Below are positions 16,046 through 24,581 of a DNA stretch of 53,056 nucleotides, piece by piece (position 1 is the stretch's first letter; every line of letters starts with the position of its first letter). Location: contig CAWUUH010000033.1 of the NCBI GenBank assembly GCA_963925735.1, forward strand, positions 1 through 53,056, read 5' to 3'. The position numbers and the translations under genes are program-made. Below the pieces are notes generated by a model. It was not told the DNA's origin, ran no database searches, and saw nothing but the letters and a program-made list of their open reading frames with translations. This DNA comes from UBA4582 sp013204195 (lineage in GTDB: Bacteria > Pseudomonadota > Gammaproteobacteria > Pseudomonadales > Azotimanducaceae).

Positions 16046-18364
16046 TTAACGAGACTGGCGGGCGAATTCGAGGACCTGGCTGGCAATTTTAGAGCGCGGC
16101 ACAACTTCATAAAAAACCTTGCCAGAAATAGATTCTGGCAACGGCGTATCATTCTCCCACATCATCACTTCACCCTCGCGGATAACCAGATCACGCATTT
16201 TGCCGGTAATGTCTGGAAACTTGCCGACAAACATCGTGTGAACCCCTTCATCTAATTTGACTCGCAGACGTTGCAACATGATTTCTGACTGTAGCTTGGC
16301 GAAGCTCTTATTCGACAACAATACGCCGTTGACATTGTAGCGAATGTTTAGCTGACCCTTCTCATCACTCTTGCGATCCTGCGCAGATATCTCAAGCACC
16401 TCTACATTGAAAAGGCCACTGTCAAATCTCTCGCGGAGTTTCCACGAACAAGATGACATCCTATCAGCCGCACCAATTGCCGATGAGATCATAATGGGCT
16501 GAGTGTCATCAAACAAAAACATGGGTTTATCTTCCGAGTAGTCAATACCCACACCGATCTCTAACATTGGCAAACCAGTTTGCTTCGAGTGTGTATTTTT
16601 AGAACCGACAATATCCAAAATATCTCTGGCGATGCCGCAGGCTCTTGCCACGGAATACCATTGCTCCGGGGCCGTGTTATATTCATGGATCGCAAGAATC
16701 ACCGCATCACCCTCTATAAAAACCTTCACGGCGCCATAGATCGATAGCAGCTGATTAATGGGCTCGAAGAAGCGCGTACTGAAATAGGCTGCGGGATTAA
16801 GGTTTTGTCGCATCAGCTCTCGAGTTACCGTGGTAGAACCACGAACATCGGCTTTCAGGATCGTATGATGGACTATTGTTGCCTCGACACGGTTAACTTC
16901 CAGCGCTTCTGCGTTACCCAGCAATTCATAAAGGTGATCGCCCGCCTTTGACAAGCGAGCTTGCTCGGCATCAGTAATAACGTGCAGGCGGTTAAATATT
17001 CGATGGGCCAACTGGTAGTAGCGTAGATGCAGCCGATAGCGACAATAATCAGTCAGAGCCCTTAACACAACCTCTTGCGCACCCTCTTTAAACTGTCTGT
17101 GATTCTCCCGCGCCAGCAAGTCAAGACGTTTGAGCAATTGAACCGCGCCCTTATCCCGACCAGACACTCGCACCGCTATTTTCTTAACATCTACACCGGC
17201 AATATATTTACAAGCTTGTTCAATCTCTATTAATTCGTTATCCAACTCAGACCACGAGTCACGGAGCTGATAACTCGCCAACATCACACGATATTCCGTA
17301 TCCGACGCAAATGCCTGGCGCAACACAAGCGCAATCTTCAGCAATTTTTTAATATCACGATTAAACCGCCAGCCAGCCCTAATACCCAGTGTTGCGCGAA
17401 CCTCTCTTGCTGTTTTTTGATGCAGTCTGGCATCAAACAGGAGCCGGATATTACCCGGCTGCTCAAGCCAGCTAAATGTCTCACGTAATCTATTGCGCTG
17501 ATTTTCAGCAGGCCCTAGTAATGCCTGCACAGCAAACAGGCCACCCAAATCATCAAAGACTTCACTTTCGATCGGATCAAACCGATCAAATCGACGGAGA
17601 GACTCAACCGCCAATTGCGGAAAATGTTCCTCGCAAGCAGCCTCGAATGCCTCGCTCGCCTTGCTCAAATTCGCCACCGGCCACAGCGTATAACACTCCA
17701 TCAAAAGTCGAGGGCTCATCGGACTGACCGCGGATAACTGTGGATTAAACATGACATTCACGGCCTCGTTAAAAGCGCTCTGCAACTGCTCTTCTCGCAA
17801 TGACCGCAATTGATTCATCTCATCGCGCTGCAACAAGCGGAAGATAAACCGATTAGTCTTATAGAGAAATTCATCGTGGTGCTGACGCAACCAAAACAGA
17901 CGAGCCTGGGTGGTCAGCAAGTCTCGAGAACCAGAATACTGTTGCCTGGCCACGGCCTCTTCTACTCGCTGACCGACACTGAGGAGTTGCTGGCGGATCT
18001 CCAGCAATAAATATTTAATCGCGGCAAATTGCAATATGGCAATCTGTGCCGGCTGCAAATCGGTTTTCACCCGGTGCAGCGTCGTACTCAGCATGTCGAC
18101 ATAGTTTTTACGAAAGTTGTTGGTCAAATTCGAGTCAGTCATCTTTTTGCCAACCACAACATTTCCGACCGCCTGTTCAATCAGTTGACGGCTGCTTTGT
18201 ACAAAGCTATCACTGAGCATCACGTCAACGTGATAATTGTCGATGCCTTTCGATAAGTGGCTGAAATCTACCACAATCGTCTTGCATTGCATGACGAGAT
18301 GCAGGAGGCCATCAGCGGAACTGACCTGATTCGAATTGGCTGTTTTCAACTGACTTCGCCCCAT
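16046..18364 (-). CDS. Large protein with C-terminal class III adenylate/guanylate cyclase-like domain
   Basis: 772 aa. Residues 1-500 are helical with no domain I can name. A class III cyclase homology domain begins near 502: ILKADVRGST (metal-binding Asp at 506), then GAVKVFIEGDAVILAIHEY (GDA at about 551-553), LEIGVGIDYSE and SAIGAADRMSS, which match the metal/GD/AsR-type motifs of cyclases in the right order. The purine-specifying positions are not clear, so the nucleotide made (if any) is unknown. No transmembrane segment is seen. It starts with ATG preceded by GGAATTTTC. It lies immediately outside the right edge of the IS-bounded island. Confidence 0.65.
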   Translation of the reverse strand: MGRSQLKTANSNQVSSADGLLHLVMQCKTIVVDFSHLSKGIDNYHVDVMLSDSFVQSSRQLIEQAVGNVVVGKKMTDSNLTNNFRKNYVDMLSTTLHRVKTDLQPAQIAILQFAAIKYLLLEIRQQLLSVGQRVEEAVARQQYSGSRDLLTTQARLFWLRQHHDEFLYKTNRFIFRLLQRDEMNQLRSLREEQLQSAFNEAVNVMFNPQLSAVSPMSPRLLMECYTLWPVANLSKASEAFEAACEEHFPQLAVESLRRFDRFDPIESEVFDDLGGLFAVQALLGPAENQRNRLRETFSWLEQPGNIRLLFDARLHQKTAREVRATLGIRAGWRFNRDIKKLLKIALVLRQAFASDTEYRVMLASYQLRDSWSELDNELIEIEQACKYIAGVDVKKIAVRVSGRDKGAVQLLKRLDLLARENHRQFKEGAQEVVLRALTDYCRYRLHLRYYQLAHRIFNRLHVITDAEQARLSKAGDHLYELLGNAEALEVNRVEATIVHHTILKADVRGSTTVTRELMRQNLNPAAYFSTRFFEPINQLLSIYGAVKVFIEGDAVILAIHEYNTAPEQWYSVARACGIARDILDIVGSKNTHSKQTGLPMLEIGVGIDYSEDKPMFLFDDTQPIMISSAIGAADRMSSCSWKLRERFDSGLFNVEVLEISAQDRKSDEKGQLNIRYNVNGVLLSNKSFAKLQSEIMLQRLRVKLDEGVHTMFVGKFPDITGKMRDLVIREGEVMMWENDTPLPESISGKVFYEVVPRSKIASQVLEFARQSR

Positions 18365-18758
18365 GAAAATTCCAACCTCGATGCACGTTTAGCACCGCAC
18401 ACCAGTACATTAAATTCACTCTTCATTCGACCAAGTCTTTGTCCACTCGGCGAGCCTACAAAGGCCTGGATCAACCGGTTAAGTCTACCCTTAAGTTATC
18501 GACTTTCCATGAGCTGAGTCCTATAAGCCGACCAAACTCTCTGCGGAGATTCGGCTTGCCATCAACCATTACAGTCCTTATCGTAGCCATCAACATCCAG
18601 GTGATAACAACAGCAATCGTATCTCAGTATAATAAAACCGTAGCGCTTCGAGCATCATGCCGAACCCAGTGAGCCAAGAGCCTCGACCTTTCGCTAGGCA
18701 CGCTACTGGGTCGGCAATCAGAGAAGCAACAATTCAAGCAAAAGGAGCGCGAAACATA
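18365..18758. other. 394-bp divergent intergenic region
   Basis: It separates the cyclase-like gene (minus) from the GNAT gene (plus). A plus-strand TATAAT stands at 18628-18633 with only a weak -35 17 bp upstream. An ATG at 18657 opens the GNAT frame but has no Shine-Dalgarno site. No other gene is recognised. Confidence 0.5.
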
Positions 18759-19328
18759 GTGACGCCGCCATTCCAATCACTTCCCCAGCGGATCACAACA
18801 ACACGACTCATACTGGAGCGCTTCAAGCGCTCTGACGCGCTTGATCTTTTCGACGCGGCCTTCGCCTCGACTGATGAAATGTACCCCTTCATGCCTTGGT
18901 GCCATCCAGAATACAGCCTCGAAGACGCCCACGAGGCCATCCAAACAGCCCTGTCCAACTGGGCGCTAGAGGACGCTTGGGCATTTACGATTCGAGTAAA
19001 AACCACTGGTGAGTTTATCGGTGGTTGTGGCTTGAATACCATTGACGAACACCGCAATGCCAACTTGGGCTATTGGATCAAGTCCACCGAAGTCGGCCGG
19101 GGCTATGCGAGTGAAGCGACCCGGGCACTTGTGGCTTATGGCCTGCACCACCTGCAATTGGTTCGCATCGAGATCATGATATCAACCCTGAATAGCGCTA
19201 GCATGAAGGTCGCAGAGAAGTCAGGCGCGACCTATGAGGGGATTGCTCGCAATCGCTTGTTTCTGCATGAAACGGCGTATGATGCCCATCTATTCTCGTT
19301 CATTCCGGCAGATTTTCCAGATGGATAG
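18759..19328 (+). CDS. GNAT N-acetyltransferase, RimJ/RimL type
   Basis: About 189 aa using the GTG at 18759, preceded by AAAGGAG 11 nt upstream; an upstream ATG (18657) would add 34 residues unlike the family and lacks a ribosome site. Motifs: TTRLILERFKRSDALDLFDA at the start, EDAWAFTIRVKTTGEFIGGC, NLGYWIKSTEVGRGYASEAT (acetyl-CoA binding Q/R-x-x-G-x-A-like loop GRGYAS) and NSASMKVAEKSGATYEG. It probably acetylates a ribosomal protein N-terminus, small amine or antibiotic; substrate cannot be called. Confidence 0.87.
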   Translation: MTPPFQSLPQRITTTRLILERFKRSDALDLFDAAFASTDEMYPFMPWCHPEYSLEDAHEAIQTALSNWALEDAWAFTIRVKTTGEFIGGCGLNTIDEHRNANLGYWIKSTEVGRGYASEATRALVAYGLHHLQLVRIEIMISTLNSASMKVAEKSGATYEGIARNRLFLHETAYDAHLFSFIPADFPDG

Positions 19329-19411
19329 CGCCCAGCCAAGCGCCCCTTACCTATTGACCAGATTCTCTGGCAAGATAACCGTTAATTCTCGCAATCGCAC
19401 AGGAAGCCAGC

Positions 19412-20833
19412 ATGAACGACGCAACCAGCACAACCATACAAGATGGCATGATGGAGATTTTGAATCGACAGAAACGTGCCTACATTGCCGAAGGTGAAGT
19501 GAGCGTCGCCACCAGGATTGATCGATTAGACCGATCCGTGGCGTTGCTGAAAAAATATGGACCAAGATTCTGCGAGGCTATGGCGGGCGACTTTGGGCAC
19601 CGTTCCATCGAACAGTCCAAGATGACAGATATTGACGGCGCTATCGGCCCATTGCAGCAGGCCAGAAAGCACGTTAAAGGCTGGATGAAGTCGGAGAAAC
19701 GCAACACCATGTTTCCCCTTGGCCTGTTCGGCTCACGCTCCAGAATAGACTATCAACCACTGGGCGTTATTGGCTGCATCAGCCCCTGGAACTTTCCGGT
19801 TCAATTAACCTTCGCCCCTCTCGCTGGCGTATTCAGCGCGGGGAACCGGACGATGATCAAGCCCTCTGAGTTCACACCGCTGACATCTGAACTGATGAAA
19901 GAAGCCTTCACCGAATATTTTGATATTGAGGAGGTTGCCGTCTTCACCGGTGGCCCGGAAGTGGGCAGCGCGTTCAGCAGCTTGCCCTTCGATCACCTGA
20001 TTTTTACTGGCGCTGCGTCAGTGGCCCGCCACGTCATGCGAGCAGCGGCGGAAAATCTCGTGCCATTAACCCTGGAACTGGGTGGTAAATCGCCAGTGGT
20101 TATCGGCAGAAGCGCCGACATGGCCTTAACCGCCGCTAATATTATGACGGGCAAAACCATGAATGCCGGACAAATTTGCCTCGCCCCAGACTACGTTTTC
20201 GTACCTGAAGAGCGGGCCGACGAATTCGTCGCAGCAGCAAGGGCCTCGGTGGAAAAAATGTATCCTGACTTGAAGGACAATCCGGATTACACCTCTGTGG
20301 TCAATGAACGTCATTACGACCGTATCAATGGCTACCTGGATGACGCCCGCAGCAAAGGCGCAGACATTATCGAGATTAATCCGGCTGACGAGGACTTCAG
20401 TCAACAGCAGCATCATAAGATACCACCAACGCTGGTGATGGACCCTTCAGACGACATGTTAGTCATGCAGGAAGAAATCTTCGGTCCGGTACTGCCGATC
20501 AAGCGCTACAAGAACATCAACGAGACCCTGGACTACATCAATGAGCATGACCGACCATTGGGCTTGTATTACTTTGGCCAAGACAAGGGCGAAGAGCGCA
20601 AGGTGTTAACCCACACCACCTCTGGTGGTGTGACCGTTAACGATGTTCTGATGCATATTACTCAGGAAGATTTGCCCTTCGGCGGCGTAGGGCCCAGTGG
20701 CATGGGTTCCTATCATGGCCACGATGGCTTCAAAACTTTCAGTCATGCCAAAGCTATCTATACGCAGTCGAAGACCGTATCGAAATTAGCCGCGACCCTA
20801 CGACCGCCCTACAAGAAAAGTAAAACAAACTAG
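19412..20833 (+). CDS. Coniferyl-aldehyde-type NAD(P)+ aldehyde dehydrogenase
   Basis: 473 aa. It oxidises an aldehyde to the acid. Motifs: PLGVIGCISPWNFPVQLTFAP (about 113-133), the Rossmann FTGAASVARHVMRAAAENL, LTLELGGKSPVVIG with the catalytic Glu (about 222), NAGQICLAPDYVFVPE with the catalytic Cys (about 256), and EEIFGPVLPI. The short N-terminus and the APDYV sequence after the Cys match the CalB (coniferyl aldehyde dehydrogenase) subgroup, which also includes enzymes for medium-chain aliphatic aldehydes. AGGAAG precedes the ATG. No lignin-monomer genes are nearby, so a general aldehyde-detoxifying role is equally likely. Confidence 0.88.
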   Translation: MNDATSTTIQDGMMEILNRQKRAYIAEGEVSVATRIDRLDRSVALLKKYGPRFCEAMAGDFGHRSIEQSKMTDIDGAIGPLQQARKHVKGWMKSEKRNTMFPLGLFGSRSRIDYQPLGVIGCISPWNFPVQLTFAPLAGVFSAGNRTMIKPSEFTPLTSELMKEAFTEYFDIEEVAVFTGGPEVGSAFSSLPFDHLIFTGAASVARHVMRAAAENLVPLTLELGGKSPVVIGRSADMALTAANIMTGKTMNAGQICLAPDYVFVPEERADEFVAAARASVEKMYPDLKDNPDYTSVVNERHYDRINGYLDDARSKGADIIEINPADEDFSQQQHHKIPPTLVMDPSDDMLVMQEEIFGPVLPIKRYKNINETLDYINEHDRPLGLYYFGQDKGEERKVLTHTTSGGVTVNDVLMHITQEDLPFGGVGPSGMGSYHGHDGFKTFSHAKAIYTQSKTVSKLAATLRPPYKKSKTN

Positions 20834-20855
20834 ACTAACCGCAGGTTTTGAACTT

Positions 20856-20879
20856 GCCAGCCCGCGATGCCGGGCTGGC
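20856..20879. terminator. GC-rich hairpin between convergent genes
   Basis: GCCAGCCCG and CGGGCTGGC form a perfect 9-bp stem with a 6-nt loop, 22 bp after the aldehyde dehydrogenase stop. There is no T-run on either side, so it may act as a weak or Rho-assisted terminator. Confidence 0.45.
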
Positions 20880-20907
20880 AGCTTCGATCCGCAGCGCGAC
20901 GACACGC

Positions 20908-20952
20908 AAGGCTACTTCGTGTAAGGCTACTTCGTGTAAGGCTACGACAGGC
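20908..20952. repeat. 15-bp tandem repeat (AAGGCTACTTCGTGT x2 plus a variant third unit)
   Basis: Units at 20908 and 20923 are identical; the third at 20938 diverges after AAGGCTACG. It lies just downstream of the HAD hydrolase stop codon (20960-20962), between convergent genes. Confidence 0.85.
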
Positions 20953-20959
20953 AAGACGG

Positions 20960-21646
20960 CTAGACTGAGACGACGTTGACATCGGCGCCGAGGAGTTTTT
21001 CCCGGGAATGATGACCATGGTCGACCAGGACAATATCAATCCCCAATGCCCGCGCGACCTCGACATCATGCAACGTATCACCCACCATCACAGTATCTTC
21101 GCAGCCCACTCCTGATGTCTCGATCAAACGTCGACCGCTATCGAGCTTGCTGGCTGCAAAGCGATTATCGATACCCTGGATATGATCAAACAGGTCACCA
21201 ATGGCGAAATGCGCAATCATCTGCTCAAGACTGCTTTGCTCAGAGGCGGACAAGATGGATTGATGTTCGCATTGACGGCGACTGGCACGCAAGACACCCA
21301 ACACTGGCTCAAACGGCCGGCAAATCTGGTAACCAGACATGTACTGTTCAACATACTCATGACAGAGGGTTTCAAAGGACGCCCGCGCATAATCAAATCC
21401 CAACCGGTCATAGTACTGCCGGATGGGAAAATCGAAGATGGCACGATACTCAGCAAAGCTAAGCTGGGGTCGATCATGTCTGGCCAATTGCCAGTTAATC
21501 GTGTCCACCGCATAGCTGACGTCATCCAGGATCGTGCCGTTCCAATCCCAGATAATGTGCTTTTTTCCCGCCAACGCGGTTTCTAATGGGCTCTTTATCG
21601 CGTTATTCATAGCGCGACTCATGGCGCCATACTGACCATAAGACAC
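20960..21646 (-). CDS. HAD-family hydrolase, phosphoglycolate phosphatase-like
   Basis: 228 aa from a GTG at 21646; an ATG eight codons later (21622) is an alternative. HAD motif I is IIWDWNGTILDD (Asp34), motif II is the SAS of SILSASEQ (about 129-132), motif III a Lys in AASKLDSG, and motif IV MVGDTLHDVEVA. The cap domain lies between about 45 and 110. Motif I reads D-W-N-G-T, so the usual second aspartate (general acid) is Asn. This occurs in a known DWNGT-type subgroup but makes ordinary phosphatase chemistry less certain. It lies 49 bp downstream of the CoA-ester lyase on the same strand, probably one transcript. Confidence 0.85.
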   Translation of the reverse strand: MSYGQYGAMSRAMNNAIKSPLETALAGKKHIIWDWNGTILDDVSYAVDTINWQLARHDRPQLSFAEYRAIFDFPIRQYYDRLGFDYARASFETLCHEYVEQYMSGYQICRPFEPVLGVLRASRRQCEHQSILSASEQSSLEQMIAHFAIGDLFDHIQGIDNRFAASKLDSGRRLIETSGVGCEDTVMVGDTLHDVEVARALGIDIVLVDHGHHSREKLLGADVNVVSV

Positions 21647-21695
21647 TGGCCATAAGACTTTGCTGAGGACACCACTGAGAACGCTGCATCACAAG

Positions 21696-22625
21696 TTACA
21701 TCCCGATAAGGTCAGCTCGGTCGAGCAGGTTCTGCTGCAGACGCAGACTGGCAGCGTCAACCATGACACCGTCAACGTTAATCGCCCCTTGGCCGGCAGC
21801 TAGCGCCTGCTGGTAGGCGGCTTTCTGCTTTCTGGCCACAGCCACCGCGACACTGGATGGCGAAAAAACCGCCTCAGCGATAGCCACTTGATCGGGATGA
21901 ATCGCCCACTTGCCGGCCATACCAAGAACCCCGGCGCGCTGGCATTCAATCAACAATTCGTCGGTTTGACGGAAATTCGCATAGGGGCCGTCGATCGGAT
22001 CCAAACCATTCGCCCGACAGGCTATGGTCAACTTAAACCTGGGGTAATGCCAGAGATCTGGTGGATAAGCATCACTGCCCGCACCTATGTGTTGCAGATC
22101 CATACCCTGACTTGCCGAATAATCACCCATGCCAAACACCAGACTCTCCAGGCGGTCACTGCAAGCGGCTATCTGCTCGACATTCAGCATACCCTCCACG
22201 TCCTCGATCAAGCATTCAATACCAATTCGACGCTTCAGCCCGAGCTTGGCTTCCAATTGATTTAGCAGCAGGTGCACGAACATGACATCCTGGGCAGATT
22301 TCGCTTTGGCCAGCACTAACGTATCCAAGCGCTGCCCAGCACCGCTGACCACGTCAATAATATCGTCATGGCAGTATGGCGTATCCACATCATTAATCCG
22401 AACACTGACGGTTTTAGGCTGCCAATCAAGTCCATTGATGGCATCAACGATCAAGCCTCGGGCCTCAACCTTAGCGTTCGGCGCGACCGCGTCCTCTAGA
22501 TCGAGAATCACGCCGTCACAATTCAACGCCGCCGCCTTGCCCAGCATTTTCGCACTGGACCCGGGCACGGACAACTGACAACGGCGCAACCGCCGAGGCT
22601 GGCGTGGGTCGGAAGACTGAAACAT
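21696..22625 (-). CDS. CoA-ester lyase, HpcH/HpaI aldolase/citrate lyase beta family
   Basis: 309 aa. A single TIM-barrel with RRCQLSVPGSSAKMLGKAA at the start, DGVILDLEDAVAP (metal-binding Glu/Asp, about 39-51), VSVRINDVDTPY, and GIECLIEDVEGMLNVEQIA (second metal Glu). Family members cleave citramalyl-, malyl- or related CoA esters. FGMGDYSASQGMD and GMAGKWAIHPDQV, near 170 and 240, fit the Mcl/CitE-like branch. A citramalyl-CoA or malyl-CoA lyase is the likely role, but the substrate is not determined. GAGAAG precedes the ATG. It is followed by the HAD gene. Confidence 0.88.
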   Translation of the reverse strand: MFQSSDPRQPRRLRRCQLSVPGSSAKMLGKAAALNCDGVILDLEDAVAPNAKVEARGLIVDAINGLDWQPKTVSVRINDVDTPYCHDDIIDVVSGAGQRLDTLVLAKAKSAQDVMFVHLLLNQLEAKLGLKRRIGIECLIEDVEGMLNVEQIAACSDRLESLVFGMGDYSASQGMDLQHIGAGSDAYPPDLWHYPRFKLTIACRANGLDPIDGPYANFRQTDELLIECQRAGVLGMAGKWAIHPDQVAIAEAVFSPSSVAVAVARKQKAAYQQALAAGQGAINVDGVMVDAASLRLQQNLLDRADLIGM

Positions 22626-22743
22626 AGGGACTTCTCGCTTAAACGATTTTTGTCACGCCAGATTGGTGATCACAATTGGCCGTAAGGGCCAAACATAAAC
22701 AGTTTCCGCTGCAGGTTGCAAGCACAGGGCCTTTGATGATTTT

Positions 22744-22813
22744 TTGCACTGCACAATATTTTCCCCCAACCCCTTGAATTTCATATCATCGCCATTATAA
22801 TTGTGCTGTGCAA
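22744..22813. promoter_or_regulatory. Paired inverted 13-mers flanking the promoter of the 70-aa gene
   Basis: TTGCACTGCACAA at 22744-22756 and TTGTGCTGTGCAA at 22801-22813 are inverted copies of each other matching at 12 of 13 bases, with 44 bp between. The left copy is upstream of the -35; the right one overlaps the last base of the -10 and the expected transcription start. This is a layout suited to a repressor. The TGC...GCA core resembles the PhaR-type boxes in front of phasin genes in other proteobacteria (from memory). Confidence 0.5.
22774..22801 (+). promoter_or_regulatory. Sigma-70 promoter, TTGAAT-16-TATAAT
   Basis: -35 TTGAAT at 22774-22779 and a perfect -10 TATAAT at 22796-22801, spacer 16 bp. 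Expected start near 22808, giving a leader of about 90 nt before the ATG at 22898. The leader contains the perfect inverted repeat GGCCAAA-C-TTTGGCC (22863-22877) directly before the ribosome-binding site. Confidence 0.6.
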
Positions 22814-22897
22814 CAAATTGGCAGGTGTCCTGCTAATACCACACAATCGTCGATGCGACGAAGGCCAAACTTTGGCCACCTTGAGGAGGATAGACAC

Positions 22898-23110
22898 ATG
22901 TTTAAGTGGACCGAATTAGCCCTGGCGTTTGGCTTTTTCAACAATAGCAGTCAGCTCGATCCCATGTTGTTTGAGCTACTGATGGAAGATCGACGCCGTG
23001 AGCGCGCTGCAGCTGTTGCAGCAAAGACCGCCGCGACCCAGGCAAGTCCTGTGGCCAGCAATGACGCTATTAAGCCAGACAGCCTCGCAGCGGCGAAAAA
23101 AGCAGCCTGA
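22898..23110 (+). CDS. Small Ala/Lys-tailed protein, 70 aa, unknown
   Basis: The start at 22898 is set by a strong GAGGAGG (22883-22889) eight bases upstream; upstream in-frame codons have no such site. The protein has a hydrophobic/aromatic head (MFKWTELALAFGFFNN), an amphipathic segment (LDPMLFELLMEDRRRERAA) and a low-complexity Ala/Lys/Ser tail ending AAAKKAA. There is no signal peptide and no known domain. The strong promoter, strong ribosome site and operator-like repeats say it is a genuine, well-expressed and regulated gene. The tail recalls phasin or histone-like C-termini, but this is only resemblance. Confidence 0.65.
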   Translation: MFKWTELALAFGFFNNSSQLDPMLFELLMEDRRRERAAAVAAKTAATQASPVASNDAIKPDSLAAAKKAA

Positions 23111-23123
23111 ACGCAAGTCGCCG

Positions 23124-23151
23124 GGCCGCAAGTAAGACGACCACTGCGGCC
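23124..23151 (+). terminator. Stem-loop after the 70-aa gene
   Basis: GGCCGCA (23124-23130) pairs with TGCGGCC (23145-23151) across a 14-nt loop, 14 bp after the stop. No T-run follows, so the terminator call is tentative. Confidence 0.35.
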
Positions 23152-23210
23152 ACAGGCCTTGCCACGCTTCCCCACCATCACTTTTCAGGTATGGGCCTTA
23201 GGCTGTAACC

Positions 23211-23270
23211 AATAAGTCGCGGGCTGTCTCCATAATAAGTCGCAGGCTGTCTCCATATAAGTCGCAGACG
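23211..23270. repeat. 23-bp tandem repeat in the leader of the MFS gene
   Basis: AATAAGTCGC(G/A)GGCTGTCTCCAT occurs at 23211-23233 and 23234-23256, with a third partial unit (ATAAGTCGCAGACG) to 23270. It ends 41 bp before the MFS start codon. Confidence 0.85.
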
Positions 23271-23311
23271 CTAAATTGGTGTACTATCGCAGGGTCACTC
23301 AGGATCACGCG

Positions 23312-24544
23312 ATGCCGAACTCGGAAGTACAGACCGAACAAAACCTCTGGTCAAGCGCCCAGTTTCGGGCGTATCTAGCCTCCACCGCCTTCACTGGCGG
23401 TGCCTTCTCCATGCAACAATTACTGATCAGCTGGATGCTGGTGGGTATTCTGGTTCTGCCTGGCGATCAGGTCGGATTGATCCAGGCCATTATCGGCATT
23501 CCGGCTCTGTTTTTGATGCTTCTGGGCGGTGCCTCGGCAGACCGGGCAGACCCCAGATTAATGTTGATCAGGATCTATGCCGTCGCCTGGGTAATTCCGT
23601 TACTGCTCGTCACCTTGGTGGAATTCGATCTATTTAATGTCTGGACAGTCATGCTCTTCGGCTTGGGCATCAGTACCGTGACGGCCTACACCAGCCCGGC
23701 GCAGCAAGCGGTGCTCAGCCGCGTCGCGGGCAACGACATCCAGCGCGCCGTCACTATCTCAACAGCCATTGGTTTTCTGGTACAAATTGTCGGCTTGATG
23801 ATTGCCGGCCAGATGGAACGGGTCGGCTTGACGGCGGTCCTGGTTTCCCAAGCGGTCTGTATCGCTCTGGGCGCCGTCACCATTGCTCGCCTGAAAAAAG
23901 CTGAAGTGAACATTTCGCCGAACCTAGAACCCACCTGGCGTACCGTGGTGGCGGGCCTTCGCGCGACTTATGCCAACAAGAATATCTTTGAATTATTGAT
24001 CGTCAATTTTGTCTCGAGCATCTTTAACGCCGGCGCTTTTATCACTGTCGTACCCTTTATCATGAAACGGGCTTATGACGGCGATGCACTGCAGTTGGCT
24101 ATTATCATGATCGTTTTCTATTTTGGCGCCACTTTGTCCGGACTGGTAATGCTACGGTTCATGCCGATTCTGCGACCGGGACGAATATTTCTGATCATGC
24201 AACTCAGCCGAGTCGTGATTCTTGGGTTTCTCTGGATCAAGCCAGACTGGTGGCTGTTAATCCTGGTGATGATCGCCTGGGGACTCAACATGGGACTGAC
24301 CACCACCCTCGCCAGAGCCATCGTGCAGGAATCTGCAGCGCCGGAATTTCGGGCCAGAATTCTCTCGGTTTACAGTATCGGCCTGCTCGGTAGCGCGCCG
24401 ATTGGCGCCTTAATACTCGGTATGATTGTCGAAGCGTTTGGTACTCTAAACGCCCTAATTCCCGCGATGTTCGTCTCCGTCGCGCTATTTCTCTACGGCG
24501 TGCTAGCTACCGGTATCTGGTCATACCGATCGCCTCAAGCCTGA
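23312..24544 (+). CDS. MFS transporter, EntS/MFS_3-like exporter
   Basis: 410 aa from the ATG at 23312, preceded by AGGA at 7 nt spacing; the longer frame from 23276 adds 12 residues with no ribosome site. About 12 hydrophobic segments. The loop between TM2 and TM3 reads GGASADRADPRLML, the MFS signature region, and the SPAQQAVLSRVAGNDIQRAVTI block after TM4 is typical of the MFS_3 (enterobactin exporter EntS-like) branch. Probably a proton-driven drug, siderophore or metabolite exporter; substrate unknown. The 23-bp repeats lie in its leader. Confidence 0.85.
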   Translation: MPNSEVQTEQNLWSSAQFRAYLASTAFTGGAFSMQQLLISWMLVGILVLPGDQVGLIQAIIGIPALFLMLLGGASADRADPRLMLIRIYAVAWVIPLLLVTLVEFDLFNVWTVMLFGLGISTVTAYTSPAQQAVLSRVAGNDIQRAVTISTAIGFLVQIVGLMIAGQMERVGLTAVLVSQAVCIALGAVTIARLKKAEVNISPNLEPTWRTVVAGLRATYANKNIFELLIVNFVSSIFNAGAFITVVPFIMKRAYDGDALQLAIIMIVFYFGATLSGLVMLRFMPILRPGRIFLIMQLSRVVILGFLWIKPDWWLLILVMIAWGLNMGLTTTLARAIVQESAAPEFRARILSVYSIGLLGSAPIGALILGMIVEAFGTLNALIPAMFVSVALFLYGVLATGIWSYRSPQA

Positions 24545-24581
24545 GGCTGCCGCGGCGGTAGGTCGCTGACACACGCTAAAG

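Noticed and set aside
18439..18672. 77-codon plus-strand frame upstream of the GNAT gene
   Set aside because: No ribosome site and no similarity; lies in the divergent promoter region.
20830..21081. Minus-strand frame with RSLTRSSLTRSSL-type repeats
   Set aside because: It is a translation of the 15-bp tandem repeat in a different frame from the HAD gene.
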